64,000 nucleotides of DNA from JACKHO01 sp041398745 (GTDB lineage Bacteria; Planctomycetota; Planctomycetia; Planctomycetales; Planctomycetaceae), in contig JAWKUB010000003.1 in NCBI GenBank assembly GCA_041398745.1, positions 434,001 to 498,000 on the forward strand. Direction: 5' to 3'. Below, piece by piece: positions 36,363 to 44,401 of this stretch. Under the pieces are notes generated by a model. It searched no databases and was not told the DNA's origin. It saw only the letters and a list, made by a program, of their open reading frames with translations. The position numbers and the translations under genes are program-made. The number at the start of each line of letters is the position of its first letter. Within the stretch, counting starts at the first letter, position 1.

Positions 36363-37382
36363 TCACTCGGATTCTGGACCGGCGGTCACGGCTTCGGCTT
36401 CCTCTTCGAGGACAAACATCGTGCCGGGGCTAGCGAGCAGGTACCAACGCGAACGAATGGTGGGTGACATTTTCAGGTCTTCCCATTTGTGCCAGCGCCG
36501 TTCAAATTCCTCTCGCTCCAGAACCTCAAAGATTTTGGAACGTCCGGAAAACGACAGGAAGTCGCCCCCCCATGGTTCCGCAATGAGCACGAATTCTTTG
36601 CTCGTGGTCTTCTCCTGGAACAGTCCCAGTACAAGTCCGCTGTGGGGATAGTACAGATGAATGTCGTCGTCGCCCTGCAGGAATCGTTCACGATGCAGGC
36701 TGAATCCGGCTCCCCCAAATGCCATGGTCACCCAGCAGACAACTTTGTCGATGGGATGCGTGACAAAGAGCACAAGTCGGCCGAGAACGCGGCCCACCCA
36801 GGGAATAGGCGAGAGCATGTAAGAGACCATGACAGGACGCTGGTGATCGTCCAGCTTTGCATGCAGGGCTGGCCATCTTTGATTAACCTGAGTTCGCAGC
36901 GTGAATCCACCTCGGTGTTCGCTTCCCAGTGAGTTAAAGTATCTGGCGAATAACTGCCAGTTGACGTAGCCAGTTCCCTGGATACCGAGTTGTTCACGCC
37001 ATTTGTCTGGAGCGGCGGTGTCGCCAGGTGGCAATGGGCGTATTGACTCACTCCAGCGCGACCGGCACCAACACACCAATGATTCCAAAACTCGGTCAAT
37101 GCACGACCTGCGATTTGGCTGATGCTGCATGAAGTGTTTGGGGTCAGCCTGCCGCCGCGGTATAAGTTGTCGCCACTCGGGTACCGCCGCGAGTTCGTCG
37201 AAGTCCTCTGCTGGCAGCAACTCGCCCTTGCGCGTGCAGTGGTCTGTCGTATACGGAGTCGACGTCGTTCCCAAATTGGTCACCACGAAATCGACCAACC
37301 GGTAATGAATTGGAAGAAGGTATCGAATCATCGGCACTTCTGTCCCGCCGAATGGGACGGAACTCGAATTCTTGAAGGCCAT
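36363..37382 (-). CDS. Hypothetical protein
   Basis: 339 residues that I do not recognise. The N-terminal ~110 residues are Cys/Trp/Arg rich (SLVCWCRSRWSES). The middle includes a hydrophobic stretch (VLGRLVLFVTHPIDKVVCWVTMAFGGAGF) that may contact membrane. The C-terminal ~120 residues look globular (DDDIHLYYPHSGLVLGLF, FVLIAEPWGGDFLSF). No signal peptide or catalytic motif is evident. It converges on the flippase with about five bases between stops, and is followed upstream by the propeller gene on the same strand. Probably a real protein given its length and the absence of any better reading. Confidence 0.7.
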   Translation of the reverse strand: MAFKNSSSVPFGGTEVPMIRYLLPIHYRLVDFVVTNLGTTSTPYTTDHCTRKGELLPAEDFDELAAVPEWRQLIPRRQADPKHFMQHQPNRRSCIDRVLESLVCWCRSRWSESIRPLPPGDTAAPDKWREQLGIQGTGYVNWQLFARYFNSLGSEHRGGFTLRTQVNQRWPALHAKLDDHQRPVMVSYMLSPIPWVGRVLGRLVLFVTHPIDKVVCWVTMAFGGAGFSLHRERFLQGDDDIHLYYPHSGLVLGLFQEKTTSKEFVLIAEPWGGDFLSFSGRSKIFEVLEREEFERRWHKWEDLKMSPTIRSRWYLLASPGTMFVLEEEAEAVTAGPESE

Positions 37383-37418
37383 CCCACCATTGGCTCAATG
37401 CGATCCTTCTTCACCAGT

Positions 37419-38882
37419 TTACTCTGGCAAGTAGTTTAGCGTGTAGTACGCGTCGGAATGCAACAGCGGCAACCCTTCCTTCGAACGAATTCCTTCGGCC
37501 TTTAGCTCGTGAACGTGCCCTTCCTGTGGCGTGTCGAACAACAGTTTTACGTGCATGCCATCATCGGACACTGTCGCTGACATCAACTTCGGTTCGGTGT
37601 GGTCAACTTCCGGGCTGCCGTAACTCGACTGGAAGATGTATGTGTACGTCTGCATTGTGTAACTGCCGAGATTCGCTGCGGTTTCGGCATCAACTGGCTT
37701 TGTGAATTCGAGGTCGAATCCGCCCGGGATGGCCCGCATGTGCAGGATTTCGAAGGGGACTTCACCGCTCCAGTCGAGGCGTTCTACAGCGAACGGTTTA
37801 TTGCCGCGCGAACCCCAGCCACGGTTGGTACCTCCGACAAACATCGAGCCCTGCCCGGTCATTTCCACGCCAAGGGTGCCAGATCCAAATCCTTCCCGGA
37901 ACGGGAAACAGGCGCCCTGATAATGTCCTTGAACCTGTTCAAGATCCACACGCATGACGGTACTGAAAGTTTGATCGCCCACAAACATCTGATTGGTGAA
38001 GGGACCAAACTTGCCATCTGTCGTGTCACAGGCAATGCCGCTCGCAGACTGTCCCATTTTCTTATAGGGGAAGAGAATGCATGGCGGCTCGTATTCCGGA
38101 ATGCGTTTCGCTTCTACCATGAACCGGCTGCCGGAAACCGGTTCTTCCGGGCGTTTCCCCATGACGACGGCTTCGGGTTCGTCGTACCACTGCCAGCCAC
38201 CGGGATGTCCCATGAATTTTCCGGGAATCAAGTGCTTCAGCTCGCAGGTTCCGTTCCAGGGGCCCTGGTTGTCGGTATAGAAAATGTCACCCGCAGCGTT
38301 GGCTCCCATTCCACCGGGCGAACGAATACCACTGCATGTGGGAATGAGTTCTCCGTCGGGCGTAATCCGGACACACCAGCCGCGATATTTGACGGAACTT
38401 CCGAACGAACCGGTGAGGCACAGCGTAATCCACAAATCGCCATTGGCGTCGAACTTCGATCCGAAAGCGTATTCGTGGTAGTCGCCGCTGATTTCCCAGT
38501 CGGCGTTGACGACTTCGAACTCATCAGCGATGTCGTCGCCATTGGTGTCGCGAATGCGAGAGACGTCGGACCGCTGTACCACGTAGAGCCAGCCGTCCTG
38601 GTAGGCAAGGCTGAGTACTTCATGCAGTCCGTGTGCGAACCGTTTGAACTGTGTCGCTTTGACTTCCTTGGCGAACGGATCGTTTATGATCCAAATCTCG
38701 CCACGGCGGGACGCAACGACGACGCGTCCATCGGGGAGCAACTGGAAAGAACTCGCTTCCAGCACAACTCCCTCGGGAACTTCAAACCGAACCAAAGGGT
38801 AATAGTCCTGTTCCGTTGGCAATTCATCGGCCAAGCAAGGTGTTACCAGCAGCAGGCAGGTCGCCCAATACATCAGTTTCAT
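37419..38882 (-). CDS. Secreted PVC-type propeller protein (glucose/sorbosone dehydrogenase-like)
   Basis: 487 residues with a signal peptide (YWATCLLLVTPCLADE). The rest is a six-bladed propeller of the PVC membrane-bound dehydrogenase/sorbosone dehydrogenase type: LLPDGRVVVASRRGEIWIIND, LSLAYQDGWLYVVQRSDVSRIRDTNGDDIADEFE, FDANGDLWITLC, and IRSPGGMGANAAGDIFYTDNQG. The C-terminal ~100 residues form a beta domain also seen at the end of the pentaheme protein of this window (RAIPGGFDLEFTKPVD-type segment). No CxxCH heme motif is present, unlike its larger relatives here. Likely periplasmic and possibly dependent on a separate cytochrome. Confidence 0.9.
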   Translation of the reverse strand: MKLMYWATCLLLVTPCLADELPTEQDYYPLVRFEVPEGVVLEASSFQLLPDGRVVVASRRGEIWIINDPFAKEVKATQFKRFAHGLHEVLSLAYQDGWLYVVQRSDVSRIRDTNGDDIADEFEVVNADWEISGDYHEYAFGSKFDANGDLWITLCLTGSFGSSVKYRGWCVRITPDGELIPTCSGIRSPGGMGANAAGDIFYTDNQGPWNGTCELKHLIPGKFMGHPGGWQWYDEPEAVVMGKRPEEPVSGSRFMVEAKRIPEYEPPCILFPYKKMGQSASGIACDTTDGKFGPFTNQMFVGDQTFSTVMRVDLEQVQGHYQGACFPFREGFGSGTLGVEMTGQGSMFVGGTNRGWGSRGNKPFAVERLDWSGEVPFEILHMRAIPGGFDLEFTKPVDAETAANLGSYTMQTYTYIFQSSYGSPEVDHTEPKLMSATVSDDGMHVKLLFDTPQEGHVHELKAEGIRSKEGLPLLHSDAYYTLNYLPE

Positions 38883-38993
38883 TCGTCAATTCTCGCACCA
38901 GGGAGGTGGGGATGCATATCGAGGAAGCTTGATTTGTCGAGTATTTCGGGGCCGCAATCAAGCCTGTTGTGGAAATCGCTCGAAGTCAGGCAC

Positions 38994-39021
38994 TTGAGGA
39001 CTGGCCGAGGATGCCTATAAT
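38994..39021 (+). promoter_or_regulatory. Sigma70-like promoter of the sucrose cluster
   Basis: TTGAGG and a perfect TATAAT are separated by 16 bases. The predicted transcript would start near 39028, giving a leader of ~200 bases before the sucrose-phosphate synthase start. It lies in the 344-base divergent gap beside the propeller gene. No operator could be identified. Confidence 0.6.
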
Positions 39022-39226
39022 GATGCCAGATGCCTACAGAATGCGAAACCAATGCTTTCCTTCTGAAACCACGCTGGCCCCAGGTGTTGTTCTTTGACGC
39101 CGGATTTGTGCTCGCGCCGTGTGGTTATTGCTCAAGTTGCGTCTCCTCGCAGGGACGTAGCGGGCTGAGTTATTTCAATGCTTGGCACCTGAGTCTCTTC
39201 AACAAAACTCATGCGAAGGACCACAC

Positions 39227-41386
39227 ATGGTCACGATGTCCGACAATGGAAAACTCAGTATTGCACTTATCAGTTTGCATGGGCTAATTCGGGCTGAAAA
39301 TCCCGAATTGGGCCGCGACGCCGACACCGGGGGACAAGTGACATATGTGCTCGAACTTGCACGCGAACTGGCACGTCATCCTCAGGTGGAACACGTTAAC
39401 CTGTTCACGCGTCAAATCATCGACTCAAGAATTGATGAACAGTACGGCCAGCTCGAAGAGACAATTGCTGAAAATGCCAAACTTGTGCGGATTCCTTTTG
39501 GTCCGAAACGGTACTTGAAGAAAGAGGCACTTTGGCCATACATCGATTTGTTCGTTGACCAGACGCTGGCCTATTTTCGGCGTCACGGATTGCCCGACAT
39601 CATCCATGGTCACTACGCGGATGCGGGACTCGCAGGGGCACAGCTCGCGAACCTGTTGCACATACCTTACGTGTTTACGGGGCATTCGCTGGGCCGAGTG
39701 AAACGTGAGCGACTTACGGCATCGCAGGTGGACTCCGAATCGATTGACACTCAGTATCGATTCCCCAATCGTTTCGAGGCGGAAGAGACGTCGCTGGAAA
39801 CCGCTGTCATGGTGGTAACCAGTACGAATCAGGAAATTACCGATCAGTACGCCATTTACGATCATTACGAACCGTCTCGTATGGAAGTCATTCCTCCGGG
39901 AGTGGACCTCTCGCGTTTCGCTCCCGCCAAGCCCGACGCAAAGCTACCGCCCATCGCGACGGAGGTGGACCGCTTTCTCAGAGAGCCCGACAAACCATTG
40001 ATTTTCACAATGGCCCGACCGGACGACCGCAAGAACCTCGAAACACTTGTCCGTGTCTACGGGGAGAACGAAGAGTTGCAGGAGAAAGCAAACCTGCTGC
40101 TGGTTCTCGGAACGCGGGACGATTTGAAGGACCTGGCACGCGGGCAGCGTAATGTGCTGCAGAACATTCTTTATTTGATTGATCGTTATGATTTGTACGG
40201 CAAAGTTGCGTATCCCAAGCAACATGCACCTTCCGATGTGCCCGATCTCTACCGATTGACACAAATGCGTGGTGGCTTGTTCATCAACCCCGCTTTGACG
40301 GAACCATTTGGCCTCACATTGCTGGAAGCAGCGGCTTCTGGGCTGCCCGTGGTGGCGACAAATGATGGCGGCCCGAGGGACATCATTGCCAACTGTCAAA
40401 ACGGCCTGTTGATTGATCCCCTCGACGATGAAACCATTGCGCACGGGTTACTTCGTACGCTGACGGAACCCGATCAATGGAAAGAGTGGTCAAAGAAGGG
40501 GTTAACAGGAGTTGCCGAACATTATACGTGGAAGAAGCATGTCGAACGTTACATGCGCGATTTGACCGATATTCTGGAGCATTCCGTCAGGCCGGCTCTG
40601 GCGGAACGGCCAAATGTCCGGCGTATTCCGAGCTTTGATCGACTCATTATTACGGACCTCGACAACACGCTGACTGGCGATGCTGACGCACTCCACGAAC
40701 TCATCGACATTCTCAAGTCGAATGAGAATATTGGATTTGGAGTAGCCACCGGTCGGCGACTTGACAGTGCGCAGGAGCTCATCGAAGAACTGGGACTTCC
40801 CAAGCCCGACCTCATTGACACCGATGCAGGCACCCAATTGCATTATGGAGAACAACTCACGCCCGACAGGACATGGCAGGCCCAAATTGGCTATGCGTGG
40901 AAGCCTCGCGAAATTCGTGAAGTTCTGGCCAATCAGCCCGGTTTTTATTTGCAAAAACCCGAACATCAGTCTGACTTCAAAATCAGCTATGAAATTGACG
41001 CGGAGAAGGCTCCGAGTCTCGCGCAAATTCGAAAACTGCTGCGCTCGGCAGGAATTCGTGCTAAGGTGATGTTGTCGCTGGGAATGTACTTGGATGTCAT
41101 TCCTGTTCGCGGCGGCAGTGACTTGTCCGTGAGGCACGTCCTGTGGAAATGGGGGTTCCCACCCGAACATGTGCTCGTTGCGGGTGATTCAGGGAACGAC
41201 GCTGGAATGCTGAAAGGTCGAACTCTGGGAGTAGTTGTGGGTAATCACAGCACGGAGTTGGAATCGCTGCGTAAACATCCGAGGATTTACTTCGCCGAAG
41301 GGCATCATGCCCGAGGAATCATTGAAGGAATCCATTACTACCAGTTCCTCGATCATATTGTCATCCCGAATGATGCCAGCGAATGA
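39227..41386 (+). CDS. sps: Sucrose-phosphate synthase with C-terminal phosphatase-like domain
   Basis: About 719 residues; the start at MVTMSDNGKLSIALISLHG is chosen because the glycosyltransferase fold begins there, although 15 more codons are open upstream. It is a GT4 enzyme joining UDP- or ADP-glucose to fructose 6-phosphate. Motifs: LGRDADTGGQVTYVLELARELA, GHSLGRVKRERL, NRFEAEE, and the sugar-nucleotide site NPALTEPFGLTLLEAAASGLPVVAT. From ~470 a HAD domain of the sucrose-phosphate-phosphatase type follows (DLDNTLTGD; GDSGNDAGML), with its catalytic Asp residues intact, so this domain might be active. Amylosucrase follows with overlapping frames. Confidence 0.93.
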   Translation: MVTMSDNGKLSIALISLHGLIRAENPELGRDADTGGQVTYVLELARELARHPQVEHVNLFTRQIIDSRIDEQYGQLEETIAENAKLVRIPFGPKRYLKKEALWPYIDLFVDQTLAYFRRHGLPDIIHGHYADAGLAGAQLANLLHIPYVFTGHSLGRVKRERLTASQVDSESIDTQYRFPNRFEAEETSLETAVMVVTSTNQEITDQYAIYDHYEPSRMEVIPPGVDLSRFAPAKPDAKLPPIATEVDRFLREPDKPLIFTMARPDDRKNLETLVRVYGENEELQEKANLLLVLGTRDDLKDLARGQRNVLQNILYLIDRYDLYGKVAYPKQHAPSDVPDLYRLTQMRGGLFINPALTEPFGLTLLEAAASGLPVVATNDGGPRDIIANCQNGLLIDPLDDETIAHGLLRTLTEPDQWKEWSKKGLTGVAEHYTWKKHVERYMRDLTDILEHSVRPALAERPNVRRIPSFDRLIITDLDNTLTGDADALHELIDILKSNENIGFGVATGRRLDSAQELIEELGLPKPDLIDTDAGTQLHYGEQLTPDRTWQAQIGYAWKPREIREVLANQPGFYLQKPEHQSDFKISYEIDAEKAPSLAQIRKLLRSAGIRAKVMLSLGMYLDVIPVRGGSDLSVRHVLWKWGFPPEHVLVAGDSGNDAGMLKGRTLGVVVGNHSTELESLRKHPRIYFAEGHHARGIIEGIHYYQFLDHIVIPNDASE

Positions 41387-43352
41387 TGCGAAGAGTCCGC
41401 AAGATTTGAACTTCGAAGCCGAATTGACACTTCGGCGATTGAAGCCGCGTCTTGATGCGCAGTGGGATGAACTGAATTGTGGGCCGCACACGCGGCGTCG
41501 GTTCGAACACCGCCTTGAGCAACATTGGCCAGAGTTGTTCAAGGGGCTATTTTCACTGTACGGCGAACGGTACGACTTCTTCTACCACATGGAACAAATC
41601 CTGCTGAGTAGCGTAAGAGGTATTGCCACTCGACCAGAAGACTTGCAGGAAATTGACGAACACCGCGTCAATGACCCGGGCTGGTACCAATCGCAAGATA
41701 TGGTGGGTGGTGCTCTGTATGTTGACTTGTTCAGCGAGAACCTGAGCAACCTCCGCAACCACATTCACTATTTCAAGGAACTGGGGCTCAGCTACCTGCA
41801 CCTCATGCCATTGTTTGCCGTGCGGCCGGGGGACAACGACGGTGGCTATGCGATCAGCAATTACCGTTCGGTCGATCCTCGACTCGGCACTATTGACGAC
41901 TTGAAGCTGCTTGCCTCAGAACTGCGCGACGCCGGGATTTCACTCGTCCTCGATTTCGTGTTTAATCACACCGCAGATGATCATGATTGGGCTCAGCGTG
42001 CTCAGGCAGGAGACAAGGAGTACCAGCAGTTCTATTACATTTTCCCCGATCGAACCGTACCCGACCAGTACGAACGCACATTGCGTGAAATCTTCCCCAC
42101 AGTGCGGCGCGGAAACTTTACGTGGCACGACGGCATGGGACAGTGGGTCTGGACGACGTTCAACAGTTTCCAGTGGGATTTGAATTACAGCAATCCTGCG
42201 GTGTTCCGCTCCATGCTGGAGGAACTGGTGTTCATTGCGAATACCGGTGTCGACATTCTTCGGCTCGATGCAGTCGCATTCATTTGGAAGCAAATGGGGA
42301 CTAACTGCGAGAATTTGCCGCAAGCGCACACGCTCATTCGGGCGTACAACTCTCTGGTGCGAATTATCGCGCCGGGGCTCCTGTTCAAGTCAGAAGCGAT
42401 TGTGCATCCTGATGATGTGGTGAAGTACATTGGGGAGCATGAGTGTCAACTCTCATACAACCCGACGCTCATGGCACTCTTGTGGGAGTCGCTGGCGACG
42501 CGGAAAGTACGGCTGTTAACGCGCTCTTTAAGCCATCGACACGCGTTGCCGCACAACACTGCCTGGGTCAATTACTTGCGGTGTCATGACGATATTGGTT
42601 GGACATTCGACAATGCCGACGCAGAAGCACTCGGAATCAACGCGTACGACCACCGGCAGTTTCTCAATGAATTCTACACCGGGCAATTCCCCGGCTCATT
42701 CGCGCGTGGCGTACCGTTCCAGCACAATCTGGAAACGGGTGACATGCGGATTTCAGGCACCATGGCCTCGCTGGCAGGTCTGGAATATGCCATTGAAAAG
42801 AACGACGAACAGCTCATGGACGAGGCTGTGCGTCGAATTATGTTGCTGCATGGAGTGACGCTCAGCATTGGCGGTATTCCCTTGCTTTATCTTGGCGAAG
42901 AGTGGGGACAACTCAACGACTACGACTTTGTCAAAGATCCCGCGAAGTCGGGAGACACGCGTTGGATTCATCGACCCAAAATGAAATGGGAGTACCTGGA
43001 GGAGTTGAACGGGCTTATCAACACGGGCCAGGGAACCATCCGTACGCGAATTTTCAAATCATTGCAGAAGCTCATTGCGTTGCGGCACACGCTGCCTGCT
43101 CTGGCTGGCCAGAGTATGGAGTTAATTGACACCGACAATGAGCATGTGCTGGCCTTTGCCAGAATTCACGAGGGAAATCGAGTGATTGTCGTTGCCAACT
43201 TCTCGGAGTATCCGCAGTCATTCTCGGGCAACAAGTTGCGGACTGCCGGACTCGGTCGATTCTTTGAAGATGTCATTACCGCAACGTCCTATTCTACGTC
43301 AGAGGGAATTCAGTTGGCCGGTTATCAAATTCTGTGGCTCATCAGGACATAG
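41370..43352 (+). CDS. ams: Amylosucrase (GH13)
   Basis: About 660 residues; the MM pair at 41370 is the likely start, overlapping the synthase stop by 17 bases and suggesting translational coupling. It is a GH13 glucansucrase that moves glucose from sucrose onto alpha-1,4-glucan and releases fructose. Sequence signatures match known amylosucrases closely: DFVFNHTADDHDWA, the nucleophile Asp in ILRLDAVAFIWKQMG, the acid/base Glu in FKSEAIVHPDD, and the third acid in RCHDDIGWTF, with YDHRQFLN and GSFARGVPFQ after it. A sucrose hydrolase is the nearest alternative. No signal peptide, so cytoplasmic. Confidence 0.94.
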   Translation: MMPANDAKSPQDLNFEAELTLRRLKPRLDAQWDELNCGPHTRRRFEHRLEQHWPELFKGLFSLYGERYDFFYHMEQILLSSVRGIATRPEDLQEIDEHRVNDPGWYQSQDMVGGALYVDLFSENLSNLRNHIHYFKELGLSYLHLMPLFAVRPGDNDGGYAISNYRSVDPRLGTIDDLKLLASELRDAGISLVLDFVFNHTADDHDWAQRAQAGDKEYQQFYYIFPDRTVPDQYERTLREIFPTVRRGNFTWHDGMGQWVWTTFNSFQWDLNYSNPAVFRSMLEELVFIANTGVDILRLDAVAFIWKQMGTNCENLPQAHTLIRAYNSLVRIIAPGLLFKSEAIVHPDDVVKYIGEHECQLSYNPTLMALLWESLATRKVRLLTRSLSHRHALPHNTAWVNYLRCHDDIGWTFDNADAEALGINAYDHRQFLNEFYTGQFPGSFARGVPFQHNLETGDMRISGTMASLAGLEYAIEKNDEQLMDEAVRRIMLLHGVTLSIGGIPLLYLGEEWGQLNDYDFVKDPAKSGDTRWIHRPKMKWEYLEELNGLINTGQGTIRTRIFKSLQKLIALRHTLPALAGQSMELIDTDNEHVLAFARIHEGNRVIVVANFSEYPQSFSGNKLRTAGLGRFFEDVITATSYSTSEGIQLAGYQILWLIRT

Positions 43353-43355
43353 GAA

Positions 43356-44159
43356 ATGCAGCGGATACTGGCGACCGACCTGGATGGAACGCTCATCCCA
43401 TTGGAAGGCCATTCACAGAACCGGTCAGACTTGAGAACACTTGCGACCCTCATTGAAACTTCGGGCTGCACACTCGTATTTGTCACGGGACGGCATTTGG
43501 CATCTGTGGAGGACGTGCGTAGCCAGGAAGAACTACCGCGACCGGACTGGATTATTTGCGATGTGGGGACATCGATTTATCACCTGAATGATGCCGGGGT
43601 TCCCATGCTGGTCAGTCAGTACGCCGAGCACCTGGGGGAACTCTGCAAGACGATGAGCCGCGAACATTTGGTGGACATGCTTGCCGAGGTGGCAGGGTTG
43701 CGAATGCAGGAGTCCGAGAAGCAGGGACCATTCAAGTTGAGCTACTACATCGAACAAACTCTGTTGCAAGATGTGGAACGACAAATCACGACGCTCCTGC
43801 AACGTCATGAAGCTCCCTACTCATTGATTTGTAGTGTGGATCCTTTTAATGGTGACGGACTGGTTGATTTGTTGCCCCAAGGTGTTTCAAAAAACTTTGC
43901 CCTCGCCTGGTGGACCGAACACGTCAATGCGAAACGTGAATCGATTCTGTTTGCCGGTGATTCCGGTAATGACTTCGCACCACTGACTGCGGGATATCGG
44001 GGCATTCTCGTGGCCAACTCACCTCCCGATTTGGCCGACAGAATTCTGTCTGTGCATCAAGACCGCAACTGGATCGGTCGCCTTTTCAGGGCGACACAGC
44101 AGGCAACCAGCGGAGTGCTGGAAGGTTGCCAGCACTTCGGGCTGTTCGCACCGACCTGA
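43356..44159 (+). CDS. spp: Sucrose-6-phosphate phosphatase (HAD superfamily)
   Basis: 267 residues with the HAD motifs DLDGTLIP (residues ~8-15, nucleophile and general acid Asp), VTGRH, a Lys-bearing segment around FKLSYYIE, and GDSGNDFAPL for magnesium binding. The family removes phosphate from sucrose 6-phosphate, the product of the synthase two genes upstream. It starts three bases after the amylosucrase stop, so the three genes form one tight operon. The synthase already has a phosphatase-like domain, so the cluster encodes two. The last ~30 residues (ATQQATSGVLEGCQHFGLF) extend beyond the core fold. Confidence 0.9.
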   Translation: MQRILATDLDGTLIPLEGHSQNRSDLRTLATLIETSGCTLVFVTGRHLASVEDVRSQEELPRPDWIICDVGTSIYHLNDAGVPMLVSQYAEHLGELCKTMSREHLVDMLAEVAGLRMQESEKQGPFKLSYYIEQTLLQDVERQITTLLQRHEAPYSLICSVDPFNGDGLVDLLPQGVSKNFALAWWTEHVNAKRESILFAGDSGNDFAPLTAGYRGILVANSPPDLADRILSVHQDRNWIGRLFRATQQATSGVLEGCQHFGLFAPT

Positions 44160-44401
44160 CCTTCCTGGCTCATCGCCACGCCACTCAGCTGCGTTCAGGT
44201 TGGCCGAACCGAATTGTGAATTACAAGTTGTTGCGGCGCGTGCGGTTATTGCGTGCTGGCCCCAGGTCGTCCCGGCTCGTATAATCGGGGAACTTGGTGG
44301 TTGTCCACCGAAAACATGCGGTTTTGATGATCTCCCTCTGGCGAGATCCCGTTTTCACACGTAGAGTCGGTATCTTCCCAAGTGGAAACAGGGTTGTTGA
44401 T
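44160..44401. other. Intergenic region with a -10-like element
   Basis: About 240 bases between the sucrose cluster and the NfeD-type gene. A perfect TATAAT lies near 44280, but no -35 hexamer is found at normal spacing, so promoter status is uncertain. A long upstream extension of the next frame is open but not protein-like. Confidence 0.35.

Noticed and set aside
37599..39020. 473-codon open frame antisense to the propeller gene
   Set aside because: It mirrors a minus-strand gene with signal peptide and propeller motifs; the antisense translation has no domain pattern and extends beyond the real gene only into intergenic sequence.
39030..39287. 85-codon open frame between the promoter and the synthase start
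   Set aside because: It overlaps the synthase start in another frame, with unusual composition and no ribosome-binding signal; probably leader sequence.
44280..44285. TATAAT before the NfeD gene as a full promoter
   Set aside because: No -35 hexamer at 16-18 bases; kept only as a note on the intergenic region.
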